DNA from: Fidelibacterota bacterium | GTDB taxonomy: Bacteria; Fidelibacterota; UBA8477; JABMPR01 | DNA: 64,000 bases | Reading direction: 5' to 3' | Assembly (NCBI GenBank): GCA_016784025.1 | Contig: JADHVL010000003.1 | Location: forward strand, 1 to 64,000 | Notes under the pieces: generated by a model | Told to the model about the DNA's origin: nothing | Seen by the model: only the letters and a program-made list of their open reading frames with translations | Databases searched by the model: none | Part shown: piece after piece, positions 17,035 through 25,490 of the stretch | How the letters are laid out: every line of letters begins with the position of its first letter | Numbering within the stretch: the first letter of the stretch is position 1 | Program-made: the position numbers and the translations under genes

Positions 17035-18492
17035 ATGAAGAAAAAAATATATCTCATCTCACTTGCTCTCGTCTGGCTTTTCCTGTCTGGCAGACTTTTC
17101 TATATGACCTATTTAGATGGAGGTTCTGGATCCTATCTTTCCCTGGCCTCAGGACTACGCGAACTCCCCAGTGAGTCGGAGTGGATGAATATTTATCTAG
17201 ATGGTAAAAAAATGGGACACACCGTTTATTCCATAGAAAACCAGGGAGCCAATGGCTATACCATTAAGAGTTCAAGCAACTTGAATGTGGTTTTTGGTGG
17301 TCTGGAATCAGAAATTCACCTTGAAAACACAGCCGTTATGGACACCTCCTTCCGACTGGAAGCTTTCAGTTTCTGGATGCTGTCTGATCAGTATTCAACC
17401 CATGTACAAGGGCAGAAGTATGGCACAACCATGGAGCTAGAATTCATTCAAGGCGAGGATACCACCAGAACTGAAATCACGGTGCCCAAAGATCTCTATA
17501 CCTATTCAGCAATTCAACCCATGGTCGCCAGCAAGGGTATCTTGGAAGGTCAGACCATCAGAGTGCCTGCCTATGACGCCATGTCCAATGAAATGGCCGA
17601 TGTGATGATCACCCATGAGGGCAAGGAGATCATTAGCGTAGCTGGTGAGAAGCATTTACTTAACAAACTTCGAATTGAGTTTAAGAGTATACCCTCCATT
17701 ATGTGGCTGGATGACAATGGTATCACCTACAAAGAAGAAACCATCATGGGGATGATGATGGAAAGAACCACTCCGGAACTAGCCTTGGCAAAATCTGATG
17801 CAGGTCAGGTAGATTTATTAAATGGTTTTGCTGTCATACCCAGCTATCCCATCTCCAACTCAAAGAGGCTAAAAGAGCTAAAAATTGGTCTCTCTGGCGT
17901 CACGGCAGACGTATTGGCGGGATTATCTTCAGAACGCCAGAAAATTGTAAGTATAGACCCTCTAGTGGTATCTTTGAGTCAAGTTACCACTCCCTTGAAG
18001 CCAAACGAGCTGGAGCTCAACCTTAGAGCTTCTGATATGGTCCAGAGTGATCATGAACAAATTCGTGCAAAGGCGAATCAGATTTTGGGTGATGAGAGTC
18101 AAGCCATCGCCATCAGTCACACACTGACCCAATGGGTCTACAACTTCCTGGAAAAAAAGCCAGTTGCCAGCATCTCTGGTGCCGTGGACATTCTAAATAC
18201 TGGGGTTGGTGACTGTACTGAACATACTACGCTCTATACGGCTCTAAGTCGTGCTGCAGGTGTTCCTACAAAAATTCATATTGGATTGGTTTATCTCCAG
18301 GGGCGCTTCCTGTTCCACGCCTGGCCTGTAGTTGCCATAGATGGTGAGTGGGTAGATGTGGATCCCAGTCTGAATCAATTCCCTGCTGATGCTACGCATA
18401 TCGCCCTGGTTGAAGGTGATTTTGAGAATCTAACAAATCTCATTCCTGTTCTGGGCAATGTTGAAATAGAGATTCTGGAACAAGTCTATTAA
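17035..18492 (+). CDS. transglutaminase-like (cysteine protease fold) exported protein
   Basis: The 485-residue protein has an N-terminal signal-anchor (KKKIYLISLALVWLFLSGRLF), a large N-terminal region of unknown fold (about 50-330), and a C-terminal transglutaminase core. The catalytic triad is visible: Cys394 in GVGDCTEHTTLYTALSRAAG, His428 in LFHAWPVV and Asp443 in WVDVDPSLNQ. Bacterial members are usually proteases or peptide-modifying enzymes; cross-linking is not implied. It is followed after 48 bases by an ATP-grasp gene on the same strand. The substrate is unknown. Confidence 0.85.
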   Translation: MKKKIYLISLALVWLFLSGRLFYMTYLDGGSGSYLSLASGLRELPSESEWMNIYLDGKKMGHTVYSIENQGANGYTIKSSSNLNVVFGGLESEIHLENTAVMDTSFRLEAFSFWMLSDQYSTHVQGQKYGTTMELEFIQGEDTTRTEITVPKDLYTYSAIQPMVASKGILEGQTIRVPAYDAMSNEMADVMITHEGKEIISVAGEKHLLNKLRIEFKSIPSIMWLDDNGITYKEETIMGMMMERTTPELALAKSDAGQVDLLNGFAVIPSYPISNSKRLKELKIGLSGVTADVLAGLSSERQKIVSIDPLVVSLSQVTTPLKPNELELNLRASDMVQSDHEQIRAKANQILGDESQAIAISHTLTQWVYNFLEKKPVASISGAVDILNTGVGDCTEHTTLYTALSRAAGVPTKIHIGLVYLQGRFLFHAWPVVAIDGEWVDVDPSLNQFPADATHIALVEGDFENLTNLIPVLGNVEIEILEQVY

Positions 18493-18540
18493 GTTTCTAA
18501 CTACAGCCAAACTTTTTTAGCATATCATCAAGATCTCCCC

Positions 18541-19710
18541 ATGTTTATAATCGATGCGCCCTTTGTTTCTAACTATCTGAAGCAAACACTTCAAGATCTC
18601 AAAATACCAGTTATCCAAACAGCTTACGCCGAAGAGACGCTGGCGGGATATACAGTAAATTTTATCTCTGAGTTTGAGGCGGTACAAGCCTATACGTCTG
18701 AGAAGAAGATTCAGTTTCATACAAATTCTGAAAACGCTCTGGAGTGGATCCTAGCCCAATTTCCAGCAAGCGAGCTTGCATTCACGGTAGGACAGGTGAA
18801 GGACAAGGTGCGCTTCCGAGATGTTTTGGCGCAGATTCACACCACCCATTACTATAAGGGATGCCCGTATCGTGAGCTGCAGAATATTGATTCAGCATTA
18901 CTTCCATTTCCAGTGATCCTGAAACCATCGATTGGTTTTTTTAGTTTGGGTGTGCAAAGAATAGATAGTCCTAGTCACTGGGTGGACACTTTATCAAAAC
19001 TGGATTCGCTGACCTCTAGCTATGAGGGCATTTATCCTTCAAGTGTTCTGGATAACTCCACATTCATCATAGAAGAAGTGATCCCCGGTGAAGAGTTTGC
19101 GGTGGACTGTTATTTTGATGAGCAGGGGCAGGCGGTTATTTTAAATATGATGAAGCATCTGTTTGCTTCTGGAGATGATGTAAATGACCGAGTTTATATC
19201 ACCTCATCAGCCATCATGGAGCAATATCTGGAACCAGTTCAGAATTACCTGAATAAGTTGGGCACCCTTTTTGAGCTCAGAAATTTTCAGGCACATATCG
19301 AAATCAGAATCGCTGCTGATGAGATTGTAGCTATAGAAATAAATCCACTACGATTTGGGGGCTGGTGTTCCACGGCAGATCTGGCTCAATATGCCTGGGA
19401 TATGAATCTTTATGAGGCGCTTGTCAAGGGGGTTAGACCGGACTGGGATCACCTGAAGAGACTTGATCCAGAGCTTGTATATGCCCTGGTTGTATTAAAC
19501 AACAGTACGGGAGTAGCGGGGAAAGAAATTGCCAGCTTCGATTATGACACCCTACTGACAATGGTCCATAATCCACTTGAATTAAGGAAAACAGATTTTC
19601 ATAAATTCCCCCTGTTCGGATTTCTCATGTGCAAGGTACCGGCAAATGATATGAGCGACTTGCATAAGCTGCTCCATTCAGACCTGAAGGAATTTATCAC
19701 ACTCAATTAG
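18541..19710 (+). CDS. ATP-grasp domain protein (carboxylate-amine ligase-like)
   Basis: The 389-residue soluble protein has the ATP-grasp fold in the carbamoyl-phosphate synthase/biotin carboxylase style. FPVILKPSIGFFSLGVQRI carries the ATP-binding Lys, FIIEEVIPGEEFAVDCYFDEQGQAVI is the central motif, and IEIRIAADEIVAIEINPLRFGG is the Mg/ATP-binding ExN-like motif. Such enzymes activate a carboxylate as acyl-phosphate and join it to an amine or thiol. No substrate domain is recognisable. Its stop overlaps the stop of the convergent amidase gene (19707-19710), so neither has room for a terminator. Confidence 0.8.
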   Translation: MFIIDAPFVSNYLKQTLQDLKIPVIQTAYAEETLAGYTVNFISEFEAVQAYTSEKKIQFHTNSENALEWILAQFPASELAFTVGQVKDKVRFRDVLAQIHTTHYYKGCPYRELQNIDSALLPFPVILKPSIGFFSLGVQRIDSPSHWVDTLSKLDSLTSSYEGIYPSSVLDNSTFIIEEVIPGEEFAVDCYFDEQGQAVILNMMKHLFASGDDVNDRVYITSSAIMEQYLEPVQNYLNKLGTLFELRNFQAHIEIRIAADEIVAIEINPLRFGGWCSTADLAQYAWDMNLYEALVKGVRPDWDHLKRLDPELVYALVVLNNSTGVAGKEIASFDYDTLLTMVHNPLELRKTDFHKFPLFGFLMCKVPANDMSDLHKLLHSDLKEFITLN

Positions 19711-20960
19711 TCGGGATAGTACTCCCTGATCCGAAATTGCTGGGCTTCAATCGCATCACTCAAATCATCTTCAATCAAAGCCTGCTTCTTTATAAGCAGG
19801 GCGAGGATTTTTTCTTCTGCAATCCTGGCCTTGGGATGAACAATCTGAATCTCCAAGCTTAATTGATAAAGATGTAAGGCTGAATCAAGGTTGTGTAACG
19901 CATTATTTTGAATCACCTGAGAGTAAAGGACTTCTGCCTCATCAAAGGCCTCAAACCACTTTTCATGGATAAACCACTCATAACCCGCTTTAGTTAAAAA
20001 TTTGAAGGGGATAGGATGTATGGCATTCCCCTGCAGGTTTCGAGCAAAGACCTGGAAGGAAACGCTCTTCTCAAGAGAAGAGTCCGGTGTCGCGGTGAGA
20101 ATTCCTGAATTCGAATCCCAGTTGGATTGAATGGGTACTCCATCCTGCAAAACCTTGAAGGTGTTTTCAACAAAAAAGGTGTTACCAAAACCATCATCCA
20201 GTTCGAATTCAATGGGCCTGAGCAGATCAATATATTCAAGCGAGTCAGGCAATAAGCACATGGCTGACGGTATCCCTCGATCAAAATATTCCAGTATGGC
20301 TTTATAATAAATTTCTGCTTCCAGCTTATTATAGGCTTTTGATTTAAGTCGTCCTTCCCCGGAGGGATTAGTGAAAAAACCACCTTCCCCTATGACACCC
20401 GGCATGTCATCAATGGTGTTCCTCAACACCGATGTTCCAGAGCTGAATATCAGATGGTCACTATAAACAGCACCAGCCCGCTGCTGTTGAAATGACATTT
20501 CAGCACGCATGCTGTCAATGAGAATTTTGGCAAAATCAACTGAGGCAGGATTCATGTCGCCCGAGCCATGAAAGTAGACGATGGGAAGATCTATGGAGGG
20601 GTCATTTACGGAGCCATTATGGTGGATGGAAACAAACAAATCACTATGATGCCCTGAAGCCATGGAAGCACGTCCGCCCAGGCTGACATCCCGGTCTTTG
20701 GTGCGCGTCATAAGTACATTGGCTCCGGCCAGGGTGAGTTTTCTACTTAGTATTTTGGCAACCCTGAGATTGATCCACTCTTCCCGTTCTCCAGTTTGAC
20801 CAATTCGAAATGAATCATAGGCCTGGGTTGCCCCATGACCAGGATCAATAGTGATGTTGATCCCCTTCAGGGGTTGGTCTTCAACAAGCATGGATTGAGT
20901 TCCCACACAAGCTGATAACACCAGCATGACGAGGAGAATAAGTGCAAATTTTTGGCTCAT
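19707..20960 (-). CDS. N-acetylmuramoyl-L-alanine amidase (Amidase_3) lipoprotein
   Basis: Zinc-dependent peptidoglycan amidase, acting in the periplasm. The ATG at 20960 gives a lipoprotein signal (SQKFALILLVMLVLSAC) after AGAGGT; the longer frame to 21020 would bury the signal peptide. Motifs are DPGHG (zinc His), REEWINL (zinc Glu), VSIHHNG (zinc His) and VIGEGGFFTNP, where the catalytic Glu sits. After the catalytic domain (about 35-245) there is an extension of about 170 residues with an Ig-like segment (about 250-330) and a helical TPR-like end. The extension has no recognised family. Confidence 0.87.
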   Translation of the reverse strand: MSQKFALILLVMLVLSACVGTQSMLVEDQPLKGINITIDPGHGATQAYDSFRIGQTGEREEWINLRVAKILSRKLTLAGANVLMTRTKDRDVSLGGRASMASGHHSDLFVSIHHNGSVNDPSIDLPIVYFHGSGDMNPASVDFAKILIDSMRAEMSFQQQRAGAVYSDHLIFSSGTSVLRNTIDDMPGVIGEGGFFTNPSGEGRLKSKAYNKLEAEIYYKAILEYFDRGIPSAMCLLPDSLEYIDLLRPIEFELDDGFGNTFFVENTFKVLQDGVPIQSNWDSNSGILTATPDSSLEKSVSFQVFARNLQGNAIHPIPFKFLTKAGYEWFIHEKWFEAFDEAEVLYSQVIQNNALHNLDSALHLYQLSLEIQIVHPKARIAEEKILALLIKKQALIEDDLSDAIEAQQFRIREYYPD

Positions 20961-21039
20961 GGTGACCTCTATAACTGTGTATGATATTCTTGGTTTGTCA
21001 TGAGCTTCTAATATGGTCATGAAACAGGAAGCCTTAATA

Positions 21040-21071
21040 AGAAAATCCCCGCTGAATAATCAATGGGGATT
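21040..21071 (-). terminator. intrinsic terminator of the homoserine/transsulfuration operon
   Basis: Read on the minus strand, AATCCCC (21071-21065) pairs with GGGGATT (21050-21044) around a loop of about 14 bases and is followed by a T-rich stretch (TTTTCTTATT). It lies between the PLP-enzyme stop (21097) and the downstream amidase start. Confidence 0.6.
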
Positions 21072-21096
21072 CATAGAGTTGTGCTGAGATTATGGT

Positions 21097-22287
21097 CTAG
21101 ATCAATGACAGAGCTTTTTCAAGATCAGCCTGTAAATCCTCAACATCTTCTGTCCCGATGGCAAATCGAATTAAGCCATCTGTAATTCCTGCAGCCACAC
21201 GTTCATCCTCTGGGATATTTGCATGAGTCATAGATGCTGGATGCTGGATAAGTGATTCATAACCGCCGAGCGAAACAGCCAGTTGCGGGATAGTTACATT
21301 GTTTAAAACGGTTTTTCCAGCTTCAACCCCGCCCTTGACTTCAAAGCTGATCATAGATCCAAAACCCTTCATCTGACGTTTAGCCAGGTCATGTTGAGGG
21401 TGAGATTTCAAGCCAGGGTAACGAACCCACTCGATCTTGGGATGGGCTTCAAGATATTCAGCCAGTTTATGGGCGTTCTCTTCACCCCGCTGAACTCTCA
21501 AAGACAGTGTCCGCATACCCCTTAAAACCAACCAGCTCTGATGGGGATCCATGGTACCACCGAGAGCGTTTATCACAGGTTTTAAACGACTATATTCTTC
21601 CTCGGTTTTGGTAATAATCACACCACCTACGACATCTGTGTGCCCGTTGATATATTTTGTGATGCTATGAAGGACCACGTCAGCTCCCAGATCCAGGGGG
21701 TTCTGAAGTATAGGACTCATAAAGGTATTATCCACAACCAGAACGGCGCCGTGTTCATGGGCTATTTCTGCACAAGCCTCAATATCTGCCAGCTTAATGG
21801 TGGGATTGGCAGGTGTTTCAATGTAGAGCATTTTGGTGTTGGGTTTCATGGAGCGTCGAATCAGATCCAGGTCTGAAGTATCAACAAAAGAACTCTCTAC
21901 ACCAAAACGACTAAACTCATTTTCAATAACCATTCTTGATGAACCATATACAGCATCTGTTCCCACCATATGGGCTCCGGCTCCCAGATAAGCCATATAG
22001 ACACTGCTAACTGCAGCCATTCCAGAGGCAGTAGCAATTCCACCATAACCATGTTCAAGTAGAGTGACAGCCTCTTCAAATGTATTGGTCGTTGGATTAC
22101 CAATACGAGTGTAAATGTAGCCCTTCTCTTCTCCTCCAAACAGTCGAGCACCATGGTCGGCGTCTTGAAACTTGAATGTGGATGTCTGGTAAATAGGAAC
22201 TCCAACACTACCATGAACCGTGTCGGGGTTTTCACCAGCGTGGGTAACCCGGGTATTGATACCCTTGTTTTTTAAATTTAGACTCAT
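21097..22287 (-). CDS. Cys/Met-metabolism PLP enzyme (cystathionine gamma-synthase/lyase or methionine gamma-lyase type)
   Basis: The 396-residue fold-type I PLP enzyme binds PLP at Lys211 in HSITKYINGHTDVVGG. Other family marks are YTRIGNPTTNTFEEAV (the phosphate-binding Tyr/Arg contributed to the partner subunit), ATASGMAAVSS, ETPANPTIKLADI and VVDNTFMSPILQNPLDLGAD. At the position where methionine gamma-lyases carry Cys (YGCT) this protein has YGSS, so synthase, lyase or sulfhydrylase activity cannot be separated from sequence. It overlaps homoserine dehydrogenase by four bases, which favours a role in homoserine-derived sulfur amino acid metabolism. Confidence 0.88.
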   Translation of the reverse strand: MSLNLKNKGINTRVTHAGENPDTVHGSVGVPIYQTSTFKFQDADHGARLFGGEEKGYIYTRIGNPTTNTFEEAVTLLEHGYGGIATASGMAAVSSVYMAYLGAGAHMVGTDAVYGSSRMVIENEFSRFGVESSFVDTSDLDLIRRSMKPNTKMLYIETPANPTIKLADIEACAEIAHEHGAVLVVDNTFMSPILQNPLDLGADVVLHSITKYINGHTDVVGGVIITKTEEEYSRLKPVINALGGTMDPHQSWLVLRGMRTLSLRVQRGEENAHKLAEYLEAHPKIEWVRYPGLKSHPQHDLAKRQMKGFGSMISFEVKGGVEAGKTVLNNVTIPQLAVSLGGYESLIQHPASMTHANIPEDERVAAGITDGLIRFAIGTEDVEDLQADLEKALSLI

Positions 22288-23333
22288 GAATGCACTCCAG
22301 TGTTTAATGTTAAAAGATCGGATAACACGGCATAACCGGTTTCTTTACCACCGGCTCCGGGTCCCGTAATAGTTATATCTCCAAGTAGATCAGTTGAAAA
22401 GGTGATGGCATTCAAGCTTCCATTCACCTGTGCCAGTGGATCAGAAAGCGCCAGCTTTTCTGGCATGACTTGAGCGATTATTTTGTCACCTCCAGTGGCA
22501 AGAGTGGCCACCAGTTTCCAGCGTTTACCCACACGGCGAGCATCTTCGATGTGCACCTGAGTAATGGTTGAAATTCCTTCCCGCTTGATATCTGCGAGAT
22601 CAATGGTCAAGTCAAAAAGCTCGTTAGCCAGAATAGCCAGCTTGGCCTGGGTATCTAAACCATCTACATCAGCAGTCTTATCTGCTTCGAGATACCCCAA
22701 TTTTTCGGCTTGCTGGATGGCCTCATCATAGCTTGAACCAGACTCCATTTCGCTGAGAATTAAATTTGTGGCTCCATTTAAAATTCCCCGCACACCTGAA
22801 ACAGGATTGCCTTTTAGAGAACTTTTAAAGAAACTGATGACAGGAGTACCGCTTAACACGGTTGCCTCATTGAGAAAAGCACATCCCCGTTTCCGGGCAA
22901 GCGTTTTCATCTCTGAATAAGCCAGGGCGGCAGGACCTTTATTGGCGGAAATGACGTGTTTTCCTGTTTTGAAGGCGGTTCGACAGTGGGTTAGAGCAGG
23001 CTCAGCATCAACCAGATTGGTGTGGGCGAGTTCTATTATCACCGTTGCGTTTGACTCTCGGATCATGTCTTCTGCATCCCAGTCTTTCACGTTTTCCACA
23101 AAGGGGGTTTCGTTTTGAGTGAGATAATTGAGATAGGAAAGGGACAAGCCTGCTGGATGGAACATTGTACCACGACTACGGGAACTCACAGCGACAATTT
23201 CAAACTCAAATTGGTGTTCCTGCTTGAGAACGTCACGTTTTTCCAGGAGAATCTTGCAAAGACCCTGGGCAACATGACCGAATCCCACCAGGGCAATGAG
23301 GTGTTTTCGGGCTGAACCCTTGTTGGTCAACAT
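22284..23333 (-). CDS. hom: homoserine dehydrogenase
   Basis: NAD(P)H-dependent reduction of aspartate semialdehyde to homoserine, the branch point to Met and Thr. The 349-residue form has an N-terminal Rossmann domain (LVGFGHVAQGL), then SANKGPAALAYSEM (catalytic region) and LNEATVLSGTPVISFFKS. GILNGATNLILSEMESG and YLEADKTADVDGLDTQAKLAILAN follow; these are the homoserine dehydrogenase signature with substrate-binding acids and the catalytic Lys. There is no C-terminal ACT domain, so allosteric threonine control is unlikely. It lies between an Lrp regulator gene (two bases upstream) and the PLP enzyme. Confidence 0.92.
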   Translation of the reverse strand: MLTNKGSARKHLIALVGFGHVAQGLCKILLEKRDVLKQEHQFEFEIVAVSSRSRGTMFHPAGLSLSYLNYLTQNETPFVENVKDWDAEDMIRESNATVIIELAHTNLVDAEPALTHCRTAFKTGKHVISANKGPAALAYSEMKTLARKRGCAFLNEATVLSGTPVISFFKSSLKGNPVSGVRGILNGATNLILSEMESGSSYDEAIQQAEKLGYLEADKTADVDGLDTQAKLAILANELFDLTIDLADIKREGISTITQVHIEDARRVGKRWKLVATLATGGDKIIAQVMPEKLALSDPLAQVNGSLNAITFSTDLLGDITITGPGAGGKETGYAVLSDLLTLNTGVHS

Positions 23334-23335
23334 GC

Positions 23336-23818
23336 CTATTTAGACCCTTGAATGTTTAGATCAGTGGGCATTCTGGTTTCGTGTTTCAGGGTAGAAAGAA
23401 CCACCATTGTTTTCAGATGTTGGACCTCTGGTAAAGCAGTCAATTTATGGAGCACGAAATTCTCATAATCCGGGATATCCTGGCTGGCTACTTTTAGCAG
23501 AAAGTCAGCACCACCGGTAATGTGATGACACTCCATCACTTCATCCAGTGCTGTGATAGATTTCATAAATCTCTCAACACCTTCACGACCATGTCGAACC
23601 AGCGTGACTTCAACATAAGTAAAACAGTTCAGACCGAGCTTGGCCGGGTTAGCAAGTGCTACATAATTTTGTATAATCCCATTACGCTCTAATTTTTTTA
23701 CACGCTCCAGTGTGGGTGGGGGAGACATATTTATGCGCCTGGCCAACTCAGCATTGGAGATACGACCATTCTCTTGTAGAATGTCTAGAATTTGTCTGTC
23801 AATCTTATCTAAACCCAT
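23336..23818 (-). CDS. Lrp/AsnC-family transcriptional regulator
   Basis: The 160-residue protein has an N-terminal winged helix-turn-helix (LDKIDRQILDILQENGRISNAELARRINMSPPPTLERVKKLERNGIIQ) and a C-terminal RAM/AsnC effector domain (VEVTLVRHGREGVERFMKSI, CHHITGGADFLLKVASQDIPDYENF). The ATG at 23818 follows AGGTGA; the GTG at 23824 overlaps that site. These regulators sense amino acids. As first gene of the operon with homoserine dehydrogenase and the PLP enzyme, it probably controls that pathway and itself. Confidence 0.9.
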   Translation of the reverse strand: MGLDKIDRQILDILQENGRISNAELARRINMSPPPTLERVKKLERNGIIQNYVALANPAKLGLNCFTYVEVTLVRHGREGVERFMKSITALDEVMECHHITGGADFLLKVASQDIPDYENFVLHKLTALPEVQHLKTMVVLSTLKHETRMPTDLNIQGSK

Positions 23819-23826
23819 AATCACCT

Positions 23827-23847
23827 AATAATAGTTATGTTATTATT
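23827..23847. promoter_or_regulatory. AT-rich inverted repeat upstream of the Lrp gene, candidate operator
   Basis: AATAATA (23827-23833) and TATTATT (23841-23847) form a perfect inverted repeat with a seven-base spacer, nine bases upstream of the regulator start. Lrp-family proteins bind AT-rich dyads and often autoregulate. The AT-richness of the whole region makes a chance match possible. Confidence 0.35.
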
Positions 23848-24007
23848 GTAAATATATGCTGAATATAACGGATTATCTGAAAAACACAATCGTTATGGTT
23901 TATCATTGAATTGTTTAATACTGAAATAGAATGAGTGAGCTTGGTCTTTATTCTTTAGAAAAATGGACTAAATTGCAGTTCATAAATTTAGAAAAAAAGG
24001 GGTCGGG

Positions 24008-24475
24008 ATGCTTAGAAAATATAGTTCAATCAGTATGCTTGTTTTGTTGAGTTTAATGGTCTCTCTGCTGAGTGCGCAGGTTGTCACCCAGGAATACGCA
24101 ATAGGTAAAGTTTTCCTGTCAAATGGTATGACGCTTGAGGGCAAAGATTTACGCATGACCATGGAATCTGTCACCCTTGATATTGGAGGACAGGATCAGG
24201 TATTCATGCTGTCTGAGGTCGTGCAGGTCATGGCAAAGTCTGGAAAAGCCAAAAAGTTTGGTCAAAACTGTGCAGGCGCCTGTGTAGGATTTAATCTCGG
24301 TACCTGGCTAGCATCGGGTGGGACGACCACAGACCTGGATGGAAATGAAGTTGATATTGAACCAGTCCAACAGTTGTTAGGCATTGCCCTTTGGGGTGGT
24401 ATTTCATACGGCATTGGGTATCTGGCGGGCAAGGTGAGTGATGACTGGCAGGTCGTCTATCTAAACAGGGGTTGA
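24008..24475 (+). CDS. secreted hypothetical protein with glycine-rich C-terminus
   Basis: The 155-residue protein has a signal peptide (about 1-23, ending SLLSAQ). A small beta-rich segment (about 24-75: GKVFLSNGMTLEGKDLRMTMESVTLDIGGQD) recalls short SH3- or LSM-like domains seen in other FCB lipoproteins, and a hydrophobic glycine-patterned stretch near 122-142 (LLGIALWGGISYGIGYLAGK) follows. I do not recognise a family. It stands 12 bases before arsC on the same strand. Confidence 0.6.
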   Translation: MLRKYSSISMLVLLSLMVSLLSAQVVTQEYAIGKVFLSNGMTLEGKDLRMTMESVTLDIGGQDQVFMLSEVVQVMAKSGKAKKFGQNCAGACVGFNLGTWLASGGTTTDLDGNEVDIEPVQQLLGIALWGGISYGIGYLAGKVSDDWQVVYLNRG

Positions 24476-24487
24476 GATACAAAATAC

Positions 24488-24904
24488 ATGAAACCTAAAG
24501 TTCTTTTTTTATGTACAGGAAATTCCTGTCGTTCACAAATTGGCGAAGGCTTAATGCGACATATGGCCGGAGATAGGTACGACGTCTTTTCAGCTGGAGT
24601 GGAACCAAGTCGAATTCACCCCATGTCCATCTTGGTGATGCAGGAAATAGGGATAGATATCAGTCATCAAACTTCTGATGATGTAAATGATTATCTGGAT
24701 TCAGGGATGGATATCGTCATCTCAGTATGTGACCACGCTGCCCAAACCTGTCCCACTTTCCCTGGTGATGTTCAACGAATTCATTGGAGTCTTAAAGATC
24801 CCTTTCATGGGTGGGACGTGGATGAGTCTAAGCTTCCTGATTACCGCAAGACCCGGGACGACTTAAAACAACGGATTCAGGGGTTTTTGTCAAGTCAGGC
24901 ATAA
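24488..24904 (+). CDS. arsC: arsenate reductase, thioredoxin-coupled type
   Basis: The 138-residue low-molecular-weight phosphatase fold carries P-loop C9-TGNSC14-RS, and a resolving cysteine pair Cys81 and Cys88 in SVCDHAAQTCP. It has the KDPFHGWDVDE segment holding the phosphatase Asp. The three cysteines C9/C81/C88 match the Staphylococcus/Bacillus ArsC mechanism, which passes electrons to thioredoxin to reduce arsenate to arsenite. No ArsR or arsenite efflux gene is nearby, so this is an isolated arsC. Confidence 0.88.
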   Translation: MKPKVLFLCTGNSCRSQIGEGLMRHMAGDRYDVFSAGVEPSRIHPMSILVMQEIGIDISHQTSDDVNDYLDSGMDIVISVCDHAAQTCPTFPGDVQRIHWSLKDPFHGWDVDESKLPDYRKTRDDLKQRIQGFLSSQA

Positions 24905-24913
24905 AGCTTCCCA

Positions 24914-25432
24914 ATGATCATTTACTACACTGCAGTGGATTCTCCCCTGGGACGTCTATATCTAGCTCAACATGAGAGTGGTTTGTGTTGTTTGAGCCTG
25001 GGTGAGGAAGCTAAAGACAAGCTGTTTGCCTATATCAAAAAAGCCTTCCCTACCGCTGAACTCCAAGCCTCCAAACCAATATTAAAGGAAGCCATTCTCC
25101 AGCTCTCTGAGTATTTCGCAGGAGAACGCACCAATTTTGACTTGAAAATGTATTTGTCTGGAACAGAATTTCAAAAGCAGGTCTGGAATGGTCTTGTGGA
25201 GATTCCCTATGGTAAAACAATTTCATATGGTGAACTGGCCACCTCGCTTAACTCACCAGGCGGCATGCGTGCAGTGGGAGCAGCAAATGGTCAAAACCCC
25301 ATCCCCATTATCATTCCCTGTCACCGGGTTATTGCTGCTGATGGCTCACTGGGTGGATACACGGGTGGATTGGGAATTAAGCGGAAACTCCTGGATCTGG
25401 AGCAGCAGAAGTACACTCCAACCCTGTTTTAA
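24914..25432 (+). CDS. ogt: methylated-DNA-[protein]-cysteine S-methyltransferase
   Basis: A suicide DNA-repair protein that moves methyl groups from O6-methylguanine onto its own cysteine. The 172 residues comprise an N-terminal RNase H-like domain and a C-terminal domain. Motifs are WNGLVEIPYGKTISYGELA (helix-turn-helix), GAANGQNPIPIIIPCHRVI with acceptor Cys136, and the terminal GYTGGLGIKRKLLDLE. It is nine bases after arsC and is followed directly by a 28-base perfect palindrome. Confidence 0.94.
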   Translation: MIIYYTAVDSPLGRLYLAQHESGLCCLSLGEEAKDKLFAYIKKAFPTAELQASKPILKEAILQLSEYFAGERTNFDLKMYLSGTEFQKQVWNGLVEIPYGKTISYGELATSLNSPGGMRAVGAANGQNPIPIIIPCHRVIAADGSLGGYTGGLGIKRKLLDLEQQKYTPTLF

Positions 25433-25441
25433 CAATGTTTT

Positions 25442-25469
25442 CTAGGCGGGGATTCGAATCCCCGCCTAG
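25442..25469. repeat. 28-base perfect palindrome, REP-like, distant copy of the RAYT-locus family
   Basis: The half-site CTAGGCGGGGATTC (25442-25455) is followed directly by its exact complement. The core AGGCnGGGATTCGAATCCC matches the palindromes at 61935-61956 and 62315-62338 near the RAYT gene. It lies between the converging ogt and AraC-family genes and may also act as a bidirectional transcription stop. The TTCGAAT core resembles a tRNA T-loop but there is no tRNA here. Confidence 0.8.
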
Positions 25470-25490
25470 CATGGTTCAAATCAATTATTA

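Noticed and set aside
20101-20130. ATTCGAATCCCAG inside the amidase gene as a further REP copy
   Set aside because: The arms are only partly complementary, the element lacks the AGGC outer arms, and the stretch is coding (NWDSNSGIL). A chance resemblance is more likely.
24488-25432. arsenic resistance island
   Set aside because: arsC is present but ArsR, efflux pump and other ars genes are absent; the neighbours are a secreted protein of unknown function and ogt.
25442-25469. tRNA-like T-arm in the palindrome
   Set aside because: The TTCGAAT core looks like a tRNA T-loop, but no acceptor stem, D-arm or anticodon arm surrounds it and the element is fully palindromic; the same applies to the other copies of the family.
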